From assembly GCF_905475395.1 (NCBI RefSeq), contig NC_058337.1, forward strand, positions 111,098,368 through 111,162,367: a DNA stretch of 64,000 nt, given 5' to 3'. This DNA is from Chrysoperla carnea (taxonomy: Eukaryota; Arthropoda; Insecta; Neuroptera; Chrysopidae). Position 1 is the stretch's first letter. Every line of letters starts with the position of its first letter. The notes below the pieces were generated by a model, which saw nothing but the letters and a program-made list of their open reading frames with translations, had not been told where the DNA came from and did not search any database. A program made the translations under genes and the position numbers. Of this stretch, positions 47,415 through 59,809 are shown one piece after another.

Positions 47415-47640
47415 CTTTTTCTAACCCACCCTAAAATGTTCTTTGAATCATTCTGATCAAAGGCTGTCACTCCACAAAAATTTTTTAGTTTTCAAGCTAC
47501 GGATATATTATAGTTTTAGTATATGACTAGGAAAATAGTCATATTCAAAAGCTATAATATATTCGTAGCTTTGATCGCCCTGAGCTCGAAAAGTACGTTC
47601 TATGTATTCAAAGAACATTTTGGGATGAATTAGAAAATTT
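47415..47640. mobile_element. 226-bp inverted-repeat element
   Basis: Outer arms AACCCACCCTAAAATGTTCT / AGAACATTTTGGGATGAATT and inner arms AGCTACGGATATATTATAG / CTATAATATATTCGTAGCT make nearly the whole segment fold on itself around TAGGAAAATAG. This is MITE-like. The arms have diverged modestly. No clear target duplication. Confidence 0.6.
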
Positions 47641-49639
47641 CATGCGATTTCCTGCGATACACGAATAAGCTTTGACTTTCCTGCGATTAGTTCAATTAAA
47701 GTCCCGTTACATTTTTGAATTTATACGTATATCATAAAGTTTGTGAGGATAGCTTTCTGGATGTTTATTACTCTTTCGCACAAAAACTACTGAATGAACA
47801 CATAGGGGATAATTCATAAATTTTCGAAAACTACTGAATGGATATTAATGAAACTTTACATTATATAGCTCTTACATCAGAATAACACATAACAATTTAT
47901 TTTAAAAATGGTTCAAGGTACAAAAAAAAGGTTTCAGACAAAAATAGTAGAGAATTTGATCCTCTATAACTTTGATAATAAATGTAAATACGTTTGAAGG
48001 TAAAGAAAACGAGATATTCTCAATAAACTGATTTTTGTTACCTTTGACTTGTAGCCAAACTAAATGTTGGCTAAATGAAGCCAAACGTGACTTTTCAAAC
48101 AACATTTATACTACCAAAATAAAGGTTTGTACAAATGGTCAGATTATTCCGTCAGATTCCGAGGTAGTGAGTCTCATTTTTAACTGAGATGGTCGGGTTA
48201 ATATGCATCTCAATTTATAAAAGAATAAATCGATCCATATGTAAAAATTGAATTGAATATCTGCCCTGCTGCCATACATATTGCACTGGGAATATGGTAT
48301 AGATTCGTATATGACGTAGCTAGGTATATGTATATATAAAATAAATAGATAAATTTCAATATTCTAAAGTTGTAAAGATAATACATAGTGAATCACAAAG
48401 AATTACCAGCTAGAGAAAGCAATAAATTCTTTTATAATTCAAACAAATATATAATTTAAGATAGATGGAACGAACGAACGAACGTATATGGAACGTACGA
48501 AGCCAAGGAACATTTTATTTTGTACATATAACATTCATTGGTGGGATGGTAAGTACGTAAGTAAACAGATGAAAGACGATGCGAGTTATCATTATATATA
48601 CATATATTTATATTTATTAGTCATATTTATCCCAAATATATAGACTTATGTCCTGTATCGAAGGTTAATGGCTTGTTTGTCGCTTCACCAGCAACTTCCT
48701 TATATTCAAATGAGTTCAAATTCGACATTAAGGATTTGTACGAAGCAAAACGATGATATTCAAGGGGCTCTGTTGATTTCAGTAATGAAAAGGGAATTCC
48801 TAGTGAAAAAGCCGCTTTTTTGTAGATTAAAGTGTCAAGCAGATACTTTTTGAGGGTGTCAATTACCCAGCTTTTTTATCGAAATATTATGAATTTTAGC
48901 GGTTTTTCAGGCTATACTCTAGGGCACAGCCTCTTCAATTTTTTCTAAAGGATCGAAAATCAATTTGTAGGTGCTTGCAATGCCATAATAATGAGGGAGA
49001 AATATGAATTTACTGATGGAGCTCCGATGCTCACGAGTTTTCATAATATATGTATAAGTACAGTCAAAATTTAAAAAGCGAAACACATAAGAAAAAAATG
49101 GAAGAAAAATGGTCTATAATAGTTTGCTCCAAGGTGTAAAACCGAAGTTTATGCAAACAGTTTTAAATTTTTGAAGAAACGGCAAAAATATACGTATTCC
49201 AAGAATCGAACGGTAGATTAGGATAGTACTGGAGATTGTTTCAAAAGAAGGAAGTTTTACTTCCTTAATCCAATATGTTAATATCAACGAATCAAGTTGC
49301 GTGAAATAAGGCAATAAATAAAACCAATTTGAAGCTATGTACAGGTTTTCTGCTAAAATAACAATTTCGAATTAGGTACGGCGTATGCCGAACAGATACT
49401 GAATTGATTTGCAAACGCAAAGTCACAAAATAAGTTTTAAAACATTTCCCTTTACTCGATTAGGTAGCTTTCTATTGTTAGTTTTCGCAAAAAAAATACA
49501 AAGAAAGCTGAAATTGAAGACACAAAAATGTTTGTGTCAAAACATAGTAAGAGAAAATACGAGCTAACAGTTTTCAGAAAGAAACAAATACTGTTTTGCT
49601 CTTAATCCCATTTTTGTAGTTGTCGGAGATATCAGGCTC

Positions 49640-49850
49640 ATAGCTCTATTTTTTAACCTCCGACTGACTGAAATCTGTCTTAGCCATGGTTCAAGCGCGA
49701 GTAGATCATAAAAGAGACGATGATCTTCAAACGGCTGAGTAGATTTTCTTGAAACATAGTTAAGAACATTCTCGATCAAATTACTTTAAAAAAAAAAAAA
49801 AAAACAATAAAATCAAAATCAGTTTTATTAGGGAGGGTTTAAGTTTTAAT
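49640..49850 (+). repeat. Dispersed repeat, family B relative with A-run
   Basis: AACCTCCGACTGACTG, GATGATCTTCAAACGGCTGA and AACATAGTTAAGAACATTCT match the copy near 9880-10020. It is followed by an A17-type run. The minus-strand open frame here is repeat DNA. Confidence 0.5.
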
Positions 49851-50349
49851 TTAATATAATTAACCAAAATGAAAGCTTCATTATAAGCCTAAAATTTTAT
49901 TTTCTATCCGACGCATTGATATAATTTGATAAAAATCGTTAAAATTTTATTAGTTCAATATAAAGGAGATGGATGTTTTTCAAAGTAAAAAAGCCTAAAA
50001 GATTCTCTTAATAGGTATGTATATACACGAATAAGATTTTTCACTCAATGTAGGAAGAAAAACCCCACATTTTTCTCTGTTACTTTTATGTATAAGATAA
50101 TTTACAACGACATCAGGTAAATGGACTCGTGATGTCACGTAATTCAAACTTCATTTAAAAGTTGCAAGTAGATTATATTATATATGTAAACATCAAACCA
50201 CACACAAGTCGCAAGAGCTAAAAGTGTGACTGCTGGGTGTGTATGTTTATGAAAGTTTGTGTGAATGCGATAGTGTGTGTTTACATTTAAAATAAGTATA
50301 AATCTCTCATACTTTTTATACCATGTATATATGAAATATACATAGTATT

Positions 50350-50990
50350 ATAAGTTTAGTCCCAAGTTTGTAACGCCTAAAAATATTGATGCTACAAAAA
50401 AAAAATTGGTATAGGTGTTCATAAAATCACCTAATTAATCCATTTCCGGTTGTCCGGCCGTCCGGCCGTCCGTCCGTCTGTGGTCACGATTACTCAAAAA
50501 CGAAAAGAGATATCAAGCTGAAATTTTTACAGCGTACTCAGGACGTAAAAAGTGAGGTCAAGTTCGTAAATGAGCAACATGGGTCAATTGGGTCATGGGT
50601 CCGTAGTACCCATCTTGTAAACCGTTAGAGATAGAATAAAAGTTTAAACGTAAAAAATGTTCCTTACAAAAAAATAAACAACTTTTGTTTGAAACATTTT
50701 TTTGTAAACATCACTGTTTACCCACGAGGGCGTTAATTAGGTACAAATTTTATAGTATGTATTAATATAGGAATATCAAAGTGAATATCTTTTGTTATTT
50801 ACATGACGTCAAAAAAAACAAACGATTGCGCATCAACACTTGCGCATTATATGAGAATATCAGTTAAATATGTCAGATATGTATGTATGTGAAATGTGAC
50901 AGAGTTATCAACACTGCCTATACATGGTATTTCAACAATTAACTCAGTCAATTGTTTGTTTTCACTTGTTTTAAGTGAAAATTCTGTATA
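50350..50990 (+). repeat. Dispersed repeat family A, longest copy
   Basis: AGTTTAGTCCCAAGTTTGTA, a CCGTCC array, AACGAAAAGAGATATCAAGC, GGGTCATGGGTCCGTAGTAC and CCATCTTGTAAACCGTTAGA occur in order. The copy extends to GTATTTCAACAATTAACTCA, GTCAATTGTTTGTTTTCACT, which also ends the copy at 54330-54660. Confidence 0.65.
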
Positions 50991-51639
50991 CGTGTTGGGA
51001 AAGTTGGGGCGAAACTCGACGCTTAAAATACAATCTGCCTAATGAATCAGTGGTATCGGTACAGAACTGAAATTCAAAAAATCTGCATTCGTCACCAGAC
51101 CCTATCAAAATATTTTGTTTTTTAATTATAATAATTTTTATACCTACGTTAATAATTTCAACACACAAATTAAGAAATTTAATTATTGATACTGTAATTA
51201 ATTAAAAATTCAAAAAACGACAATTATTCCAAAGCTTTAAGTTGTCACCTCTGTCGACAATCCCCATGACTGACAATCATTTTTTTTGATTTATTTGTCA
51301 TAAATTTGTGTGACTGTAGTCCTTAGACAAGCTATCAACTAAAAAAAGTTTGATATGAAGGCTCAAAGTTGATGAATATTTACCTTCTTCCATAATCTAA
51401 AAAGAAGATAATATTCTCTCCGACAATGACGACTTATGTCTGACACTTTGGGGTGCTGAATTTCGAATTCGGCTTCAGAATTTATCTAATTCATAAGCTT
51501 TTCGAAATATTTTGACCTAAAAAAAGCAAAAGCCCGTCTAAAATACTTTTAGAATCCCTCCGATATCCCTTTTGCTCTTCGAGAAATCATACGATATTTA
51601 TTATAGTCAAAATACATACTGTATTACGTGTGCCCAGAA

Positions 51640-52275
51640 ATGTTCCCCTTCGGAGCTGCAGGTGTTAGAAATCTTGCATACCATGTCGAACTTTGAGCCA
51701 AATTCGTTGAGTTTTCGAAAAAATGTTTCGAACAAAATTTGATGACATAACTTTTATGAAAAACTTTTACAATTTAAAGTTTTGCTGCGTCTTTTACATT
51801 TTTGTCAGAAATACAGAAAATGTAACAAAATGTTACAATTAGAGCATAACATTAAAAGGTAAGAATGCTTCTAAAAAATATCAACAATTTTCAATCGAAA
51901 TATTTTTTCGAAAATCCAACCATTTCGGCAGAAATTCGACAGTCTGTGCAAAACTTCTAACACCTGTAGCTCTAAACAGGAGCGTTTTCGAACATTATTT
52001 TCTTATACCAAAATGTTTTATTTTGATACATTCGGTATAATGGGGAAAATGTAACAAACCGATAGAAATAGAGCATAGCTTTAAATAGCAAGAATGCTTT
52101 GCATAAAAATACCAACAATTTTCATTCGAAATATTTTTTCGAAGGCTCAACCGATTCAGCAGAAATTCGACAGGCCATACAAAATTGCTCACACCTGGAG
52201 CTCTGAAAAGGAGAATTTCCGAACATTAATTTCTTATACCAAAAGGTTTTATTTTGAACATTCGGTATAAAATTT
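51640..52275. repeat. 229-bp satellite-like array with an inverted unit
   Basis: Two tandem units (about 51815-52043 and 52044-52275) share AAATGTAACAAA, AGAGCATA, TCGAAATATTTTTTCGAA, AGAAATTCGACAG, CACCTG(T/G)AGCTCT and TTCTTATACCAAAA. The offset is 229 bases. The segment 51640-51815 is an inverted, partial unit (GGAGCTGCAGGTGTTAGAAA, ATGTCGAACTTTGAGCC). This resembles a small satellite or a compound fold-back element. Confidence 0.65.
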
Positions 52276-53060
52276 ACCTTTCTACGTTGCCATAAGAATT
52301 ATAGTTGAATAGAATGTAATTTATTCAAATTTTAATAAGTCTAAATTATGTCTATTGTTTTGTTTATATTATGATTCTTGTAATAACTAATCCCTATATA
52401 AATTTATATGCATATCTACATGAAGTAGAAAGTACTAGAATAATAGATATTTTAGAAAATGAACCCCAAAATATTGTTACGTTATTGTTTTAGAATTATT
52501 ATATTATTTTGTGTATGTTATTAGCATTAGACGAATTCACCTATTGTCAAAAGTTTATTACATAATATACATTATTTAATGTAAAATTATCTATGAAAAT
52601 AATAATAATTTATGAAAACTCTAGTTATTTGAAAAAAAATTTCAAATTCTCCTCAATGCTTTGATCAATTAATTATCGTCAGTATCAATTTGCTATTTAT
52701 GTCTAGTTTTTCTCTTGAGAGATGTTTGTACCACATGTACCAAAAACTTTACTTCTAAAATTTTTTGTTGAAGTAGTTCAAATTAATGTAAGACAAGAGA
52801 TCAACATGTCCTTTAGTCCTCTGATATACCAACACGTAATTTCAGTACACACGTGTTCTTTATTACGAACATCACACATAGTTTTGCTTTTAATAGCAAA
52901 CCATAAAGAAATAGGCTAAAAAATAGGTAAAATTGGGACTTTAGTAAGGTATAAAATCATTGTGTGTGTATATGCATCGTATATTGCTTTGAAAAATTCT
53001 TTCAAAATAATTATTATCGATTACAAAAAAGTTTTGAGTTGATGAAGTATATCTCTAAAA

Positions 53061-53261
53061 TTGTCGAAGATAAATGACACATTTCCAATCAACACCAAAG
53101 TACTTTCAAGGGCGTTGATGCAAAGTTGGGTGGGTGCAAAGCAAAGGCAAGTAATTCCGACCAAAAAAAAAACAATACTGACAGAGAAACCCACAAAGGA
53201 GAGAAAGAAGATCGTAATAAAAAATATGGCTGGTCTTTCAATGTTTAAAGGCAAGATGTAG
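53061..53261 (+). CDS. Unrecognised small open frame
   Basis: A 66-codon lysine-rich frame (for example QVIPTKKKTILTEKPTKERK, ending NMAGLSMFKGKM). It contains no domain I recognise. The minus strand is open across the same bases. Coding status is doubtful. It is listed because its base composition is less AT-rich than its surroundings. It could be a decayed retrocopy or chance. Confidence 0.15.
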   Translation: MSKINDTFPINTKVLSRALMQSWVGAKQRQVIPTKKKTILTEKPTKERKKIVIKNMAGLSMFKGKM

Positions 53262-53639
53262 ATCCTTCCAAATAATGGAAATCTTGCCTTTTAATCTAAC
53301 TTTAAAATAACCAACACGTTTTGGATAAATATTTTGGATAATAGACAAATTCGCCGATTGCGAATAACTTGTATGTATTTGTATACTGAACCAATAAAGA
53401 TATTACATTAAATCTACGTTCATGTCACCTCCATGTATTATATTAAGTTTCCATAACTAACTAACTCAACTCATAATTAACTAACCTAACCCATAATTAG
53501 CTGAATTTTTAGGAATCAATATTATACTAAACACAAAATAGACATATTCCAAACTTTACCCTTGGGTAAACGCTTTATATCGGCCTTTGACTCCACATCT
53601 AGGGAGTCAAAAGACGAAATAAAGAGTTATGTTCGTCTC

Positions 53640-53890
53640 GAATATTAGGGAACTTAATCTGGAGCAAATGATGATAGAGTTTTTTTTAGTTGAAATGATT
53701 TTTTTCCGTGAAAGTAAGAAAGTAATCCCACAATTGACATCTTGAAAATTTCCAAATTAAAGAATCCCTATAGTGTCAAATTCTATCTTCTATCTCGGTA
53801 AACTTAATCTGGCTTGCATGATGATAGATTATTTTTCTTGAGTTAAAATGATTTTTTTCTCTTAATGTAATCCCACAGTTGGCGTGTCGA
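53640..53890 (+). repeat. Diverged tandem repeat, period about 150
   Basis: AACTTAATCTGGAGCAAATG, ATGATAGAGTTTTTTTTAG, AATCCCACAATTG recur as AACTTAATCTGGCTTGCATG, ATGATAGATTATTTTTC, AATCCCACAGTTG about 150 bases later. Confidence 0.55.
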
Positions 53891-54329
53891 AAATGACATA
53901 ATTTCTTGTAAAAAACGAATACAATTTTTATTTAATATCTACTTATATATTTTTATTATTTAATAAATAAGATCTTTCTCTTAAAAAAACACACCACAAT
54001 TCGACATGTCTATTTGTGTTTATTTGTTTGAAAACTAATGTCAGAATTCAATGAGCTGATTTATCTAAATTCTTTTCCGTTTTCCTACACATCACATCAA
54101 AATTTATTGCGGAAATAATAAAGAATAATATAAAGAAAAAACATACAATAAATTTTTCCTATTTCATTTTATTTTATTATATTTCAAATAACCAAACAAA
54201 TGGTTTTCTTTTCAAACCTTCAAAACGATGAAATAACTGAAAAATATCATATTTACATGGGCAAATAAATTGATACGTATGGGCCCTAAAGGTCTCAAAA
54301 AAATGTCAAACAAAAAATCTAAAAAAGAG

Positions 54330-54690
54330 TCCATTTCCAGACGTCTGTCTGTCTGTGTGTGGACACGATAACTCAAAAAGTTATATACTTAGTTCTTCGG
54401 TCCGTAGGACCCATCTTGTTAACCAAGATAGAACAAAAGTTTAAATATAGAAAATTTTTCTTATAAACAAAAATACACAACTTTTGTTTGAAACATTTTT
54501 TCGTAAACATTTCGTAAAGCGAAAGGTCGCCAAAATTGTTGTATTTTTAAACTTTTTAATTTATTCAAAATAATGCAAGCACTCGCATTCAATACTTTCT
54601 ATACAGGGTATTTCAACAATTGAGTCAGTCAATTGTTTGTTTTCACTTGTTTATACTCAAAATAACTGTTGGCTGAATATGCTCGATTTA
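54330..54690 (+). repeat. Dispersed repeat family A, 5'-truncated copy
   Basis: GTCTGTCTGTCTGTGTGTGG, ACTCAAAAAGTTATA, GGTCCGTAGGACCCATCTTG and the end block ATTTCAACAATTGAGTCAGT are shared with 50350-50990. Confidence 0.6.
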
Positions 54691-54760
54691 ATTCCTAAGC
54701 CAAGTACTTCCACGTACATTTACATGAATGTAATTCTAACAATTAACAAATGAACATATA

Positions 54761-55630
54761 CAGGGTGGACCATTCTATTCGATAAGATATTTTCTTGTAA
54801 ATTCACTGAAATACCAAAATTGTTCAAACAAAAATTGATAGGGGGCACCTTTAAACATCTTGAATTTGACGCTGCCTTCAAATGAATCCAAAAATTACCT
54901 CAAAATCGTTACTTTAAGTAATGAAAGGATACTACTTCAAGCAAATAAGATATTTAGTTATATATTTCGGTCATATTTCTGTCATGCTCATTTGAAAATG
55001 CAGGACTTTCGAAAAAAAGTCGTGGAGAGAAAGTTTGATAGATTCGCTAAAAGGAAGCCACTCAGGAAGTTTCAAATATGTACTGATCATTTATCAAAAG
55101 AGTTGCTATCCCGCGCACTAACATAGGAATTTGTTAATCCAAAAAGATTTTAAATATAGGCAATTTTTTCACACAAATATGTTAAATCTAGTATAAAAAT
55201 GACCAAAGTCGTACACATGTTTACAATAGTTTTTCAAAAATCATTTTGAGGGTTTTACTGGCTTTCGATGATTAGACGATCAAATGGTTCAATAAACTTT
55301 CTTAGTTTTTTATAAACACTACTGGTCCTAGTTAAACCTTCCCTGTTTTTCTTATAAGAATCAGAAATTTGATAAAAATTATACTTTCACGGATAGTGAC
55401 CTCAAAAGATGTTTCCTTTTTTATGAACAGCTCTCACATTTAAAGTAATCTTCTATGTTTTAACATTTATGATACATGGAGAAATTTAAATGACCCTGAA
55501 ATCCAACCTCAAATTTAAGGTGTCTAAAAGATGTCCCACTTTGAATCCAACATTTTTTTATTAAAAATTAGACCTTATTTTAGTTACCCTACATGAATTT
55601 TCAACTTATCGATTAAAATTACCCACCCTG
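54761..55630. mobile_element. Candidate DNA element with about 26-bp terminal repeats
   Basis: The left end CAGGGTGGACCATTCTATTC then GATAAG, and the complement of the right end CAGGGTGGGTAATTTTAATC then GATAAG, match at about 18-20 of 26 positions. The length is 870 bp. An 88-codon open frame inside (54860-55126) is not recognised as a transposase. No clean target duplication, so the limits are tentative. Confidence 0.45.
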
Positions 55631-55984
55631 CATTGAGTATGTTTTGAATATTAACAAACAGTAGACATTTAATACATCACATTAAATAATTTATTATTAA
55701 ATACCATTTAAAATACCATTAAAAGTGAAGGGGTAGGTACCTACTAGTTATGTTCGAGTAATAATATAATAGTTTTATACCTTACACATGAATACTATAT
55801 ATTTATTTTATACAGTTGATTTATATAAAAATAGATGTTCTGCAATTTCATCGTCGTGGGGTTTTCGTAGAAATTAAATAATTGTTCGTGGTTAAAAGTT
55901 GCATATGAACGGCCAAACATGCGAGCTAGCACTCCTCTTAATTTCATCAAAGTTTCGGTTGAGCGGTATTGTCGTAAAATACAC

Positions 55985-56130
55985 GCAAGGGCTAGTACCT
56001 GGATGATCGAGCATTGCCGATAGACCGATTTTTCGTCCCAAAAAACCCCTACATACCAATTTTCTTGAAAATACTAACCCCTGCATACATTTCGGGACAG
56101 AAAATCGGTCTAGCTAGGTTTCATTTTTGT
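55985..56130 (+). repeat. Dispersed repeat family E, copy 2
   Basis: GTACCTGGATGATCGAGCAT, ACCGATTTTTCGTCCCAAAA and AACCCCTACATACCAATTTT match 26820-26990 in order. It ends in GACAGAAAATCGGTCTAGC, an inverted echo of the internal CGATTTTTCG block. Confidence 0.55.
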
Positions 56131-56253
56131 AAAATTTCGTTTTATCCATGTTTTCAGGAAAAACTGAAATAAACTGCAAAATATGACTCTTTCTGGCATC
56201 TATTGGTGTTTATCGTAGTTAACGGAATAGAGTACATTACCGGGATACTTGAT

Positions 56254-56449
56254 TTGTTTTATCGAGGCCAACATTTAAAAAAACAAAGTACATTTTTAAA
56301 GCACGCAGTTTAATTTGAGTAGTTTGATCTTTCAATTCGGATTTAAAATAACTTATATTTAGAAAAAAATATAAATTCTAACTATTGAATTGTACTATCA
56401 GGCTCGAAAACATACTTTCAAGTTCAAAAAGTTGGCCTCGATAAAACAA
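56254..56449. mobile_element. MITE-like inverted repeat, possibly pogo/Tigger-derived
   Basis: TTGTTTTATCGAGGCCAAC (56254-56272) and GTTGGCCTCGATAAAACAA (56431-56449) form a perfect 19-bp inverted repeat around 158 bases. Just downstream, GTTTAAGTTATAGAGG recurs and ends as TTATCGAGATTCTACTGTA near 56677, which resembles pogo/Tigger termini (CAGTAGAATCTCGATAA-type). So this may be a relic of one or two such elements. Confidence 0.5.
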
Positions 56450-56699
56450 TGGTTTAAGTTATAGAGGTCGTCATATGCATGAAGCTTATAACCTTCATGG
56501 TCATAACTTGAAGTTACTCAGGTCCAAATTGCCGAAATTATTCGAATCATTCGTTTAAGTTATAGGGGCTTTGTAAGTAATAGAAAATAGAGATTTAGAA
56601 TCCTGTGATGGGAAGTTAAGAAGAAAATTTATTAATTTAAGAAGTTTTTACACTATTGTGGTTTAAGTTATCGAGATTCTACTGTATTTGGAGTAGAAA

Positions 56700-57899
56700 T
56701 GTTTTGTTGTATGAATGGAATAAATACAATGTAATGTTTATACATAACTTTATGTTGTAATGGTACTGTAATGTAATATTATATGTTATTATGTTATAAC
56801 AACATAATACTTACATGTGAAAAAAAAGCATTTGCAATTGAGTAGAACAATTTAATTCAGATAAATCAGCACAGGGAGAAAATTTTCTGCTTTTAAGGTA
56901 TATTGGATCATTAGAAATTAATTTTATCTTTTCACCATATTTTAAGGAATAATAGTTTTTTAATTAACACATATCTCAAAACGTACGATTGCAATTGTTG
57001 CGAAAAGTGTGTGCAAATTGGACAACCAGATTGCTCCATCTACACCCCAACCACGGCGGCCACTTAACCGATCACATTCATTAATAGCTTAAAATTATCT
57101 CACCAACAAAGTAAATTTCATTGGTATTAAAAATATTTTTCTTTTAATTTAAAGTTGCGAATCTCTAAGAAAACCATCCTTTACATTATTAAATATCTTT
57201 GGTAGCAACTGTAAATATTTGTTTAATGATTTGTTATTCGTATTCGTATGATGAAAGATTTGCAAAACTATGCAACTATGTACAACTATCGAGGGAAACA
57301 CAGCTATCTGTGCAGCCAAAAAGATTTTCCAAAAAATTTTATAAATATGGTAAAAACAATTACTGCAGGAGAAGAAACGAGCAGTATACTTTAAAAAGAA
57401 TTGAAAAACAAAGACTCCAATGTAAGTTATAACAGAACACAGCTTTTGAAGCAACCTGAAAGCAATTTAGAAAACTACGCGGGTGAGGTGGCTTTTTAAT
57501 GGTTCCCATCAAAGCTATTTGCACAGTTTTTTTTACTAACTAGAGTAAATATGGATGAAGGAAGAAATAGGTAAGCAGCTCTAGGTAAAAGGTTCGTTTT
57601 GCTAAAATATCACATGCTTTAAAACCTTAGAAAAATAATGCATCTTAATTTCCCTCATATTTGTTTACATTGATATTTTAAATGTATGCTTCACAAAATA
57701 TCGAATAGAGTACACTAGTGTGAAATGAAAGTAATGAATGTCAAAAGTATCAAACAAAAAAAAGTATGCGTAGTGGTTTTATTTGTTATGAAATTAGATC
57801 ACGAACGTCGAACGTACATTGAATGGATATTACAAAAATTCTTAATCAAAATAAAATTTTTGAATGAACACACTTATGGCAACTAAATAATAAATAAAA
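56700..57899. other. Upstream region of NRBF2
   Basis: No gene called. Overlapping open frames on both strands at 57149-57454 have no recognisable content. A short ATGGATGAAGGAAGAAATAG followed by a strong donor GTAAGC (57551-57572) could be a first exon of something, but its phase does not match NRBF2 exon 2. The NRBF2 promoter must lie in the last few hundred bases; I see no TATA box or other defining element I would defend. Confidence 0.4.
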
Positions 57900-58791
57900 A
57901 TGGAAGACGCACCATTAAATAAGGTAATAAATTAATCAAATATAATTAGAGAACGTATTAAAAATATGTTACAAAACACACACAATACAGGCTCATCAAG
58001 AATATAGATTTGCTGAACGTCATTTACGATATCGTCGTTTTGATGAAGCAATTAACAGTCATCAAAAGGCAGCTGCATATTTAACAGAAGCTATGAAAAT
58101 AACAACCAGTGCCAAAGCATATGAATCAATGCAATGTCAATACGATTATCATATCAAACAACAGGATATTGTTAAAATGAAAAAACAGGAATATGAAAGT
58201 TATTTAAAGGCAGTTGAAAATCATCGATTAAAGATTACAAATATGTTATTAAGTAGTGAACTTGATGGTAATAAACATCAATCTGATCATTTACAGGTTG
58301 CAATTTATAAAACAATGAATCAAGCTGACTCATTGTTAGGACTATTAATACAAAAAGACACCGACAATGAATCAAATCAATCGGTGGATAACGATGAAAT
58401 CGATAATTGTAGTAATACAAGTACTACGTTAACAAATAATGTCGGAACAAAACGTCCAAAAGGTGACGATACCGTAATTGAAGAATTACGTACATTAAAC
58501 ACTCAATTACATTCGTTAGTTTCACAATTAATCACTCAATTGGAAATCAGTAACAAAGAAGTGGAATTATTACGAGAAAAAATTCGTATTTTAGAAGATG
58601 AAAAAGCGAAATCTAAATCAAATCAAAATAATAATTTAAAAACGGTTGTGGATTCATCAAATGGCACGTCGCCGTTTATATGTTCACCATGTAGTGAAAT
58701 TAGTTCAGATATTAATTCGGTAATTGAAGAATTGTCACCGGAAAAACGTGAAACACCACCTTCATCAAGTGAAAATCATTCAAAAACTTAA
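57900..58791 (+). CDS. NRBF2: Nuclear receptor-binding factor 2 (autophagy PI3K complex subunit)
   Basis: NRBF2 binds ATG14 in the class III PI3-kinase complex I (VPS34-VPS15-Beclin 1) and promotes its assembly and activity at sites of autophagosome formation. Two coding exons: 57900-57923 (MEDAPLNK, donor GTAATA) and 57991-58791 (acceptor ACAATACAG), joined in phase 0 to give 274 residues. The N-terminal MIT-type helical domain spans about residues 5-80, with APLNKAHQEYRFAERHLRYR and EAINSHQKAAAYLTEAMK closely matching the vertebrate PLN-AHQ and CHKKAAAYLSEAMK motifs. A polar Asn/Ser-rich linker follows. A coiled coil runs from about 168 to 215 (DDTVIEELRTLNTQL ... ELLREKIRILEDEKAK), preserved in family proteins as the dimerising segment. 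The C-terminal tail is Ser/Pro-rich. Vertebrate NRBF2 is about 287 residues, so length fits. The start is chosen because the short first exon supplies the conserved MxxxPLN beginning. Identification is by motif recall, not a search. Confidence 0.92.
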
Positions 58792-58831
58792 TAAATTCAG
58801 AGATTTTATTTATATGCTTTAACGAAAATCG

Positions 58832-58869
58832 AATAAATTACAAACGTAATGTACAGTTCGGTCAATAAA
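58832..58869 (+). terminator. Polyadenylation signals of NRBF2
   Basis: AATAAA occurs at 58832-58837 and again at 58864-58869, about 40 and 72 bases after the NRBF2 stop. Either is suitably placed for 3'-end cleavage. Confidence 0.55.
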
Positions 58870-59293
58870 ATTGAATGAAACTGTAAAATTTTTTTTATTT
58901 ATTTACGTACCAACCTGTTTTGCCTTTTATTAAAACTATTTAGAGATCTTTTTAGGAAAAAAATATCAAAACTTATAAAATTTCAACTTCACTCCAATGT
59001 CTAGATCAATTATTTTTTATTATGAATACGTGTTTCGACTATAATGTAGTTATCACCAGTCATGAAGTAGATAATTCATAATTTTTTCTTCTGGGAGATG
59101 TATAACTATTCATTGGAGAAAATTTGCAATAGGGTATTATCGTTAGTCAAAAATAAATCATGAAATTTAAAAAAAGTTAAAATTTATGTAAAAATATACT
59201 TAAATATTCTGATTTCGAGTCATAAAAACATATTTTTCTTTTAAAATATTAAAATTAAAAATCGTAATTTTTAAACTGTATATCACGTGACCT

Positions 59294-59370
59294 AAAACGC
59301 GGGTAAGCCCTCGTCATACCCATAATATGATACCCATATTACGTTATCAAATTGGATGCCCGCGTTTTTG
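59294..59370. repeat. Short GC-rich hairpin
   Basis: AAAACGCGGGTAAGCCC and GGATGCCCGCGTTTTT are near-inverted arms. The spacer holds two copies of CATACCCATA(T/A)-like sequence (TCATACCCATAATATGATAC, CCCATATTACG). Its GC-rich arms stand out in AT-rich DNA. Confidence 0.45.
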
Positions 59371-59745
59371 ACAGTTTAAAAAAGGTTTAAAGTTTAATTT
59401 AAGTTTTTGGCAAGAAAGCGTAAATATTTTTCCGAAATAAATTTTTGGTGGCAATTTATTAGCAAAATAAACATTTTGAAGTACTTTTTCAAAAATAGTG
59501 GAATACCTTATTTATTTTAAATACTAGAGTTCATCTTTGATAATTTACTGAATTGTATAATATTTGTGTAATAGACGAAGATAATTCTATATATTGTAAG
59601 CATAGATAAAAGATTTAGTTTGATTGTAAGTATCGAACGGTAATTGAAAGTATTTAAATGATTCACAAATTAAAACATTAATATGAAGATACGAATTGTT
59701 TAATTTTGTTTTTACATTAGTTACAGTTTTAACCATTGTAATTTG

Positions 59746-59809
59746 GACTTAAACACAGATTATAGTTTATTACATAAATTAAAAATTATAATCTGTGTTC
59801 TTAAAAGTC
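59746..59809. repeat. 64-bp palindromic element
   Basis: GACTTAAACACAGATTATA on the left and TATAATCTGTGTTCTTAAAA then GTC on the right form inverted arms with small bulges around an AT loop. It looks like a tiny fold-back or MITE remnant. Confidence 0.5.

Larger units (their letters stand above)
45000..50340. other. Gene-free stretch with repeats
   Basis: It holds a palindrome at 45999-46081, a family C copy, the 226-bp inverted repeat at 47415-47640 and a family B relative near 49640-49850. No open frame longer than about 77 codons occurs and none is recognisable. Nothing else is supportable. Confidence 0.45.
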
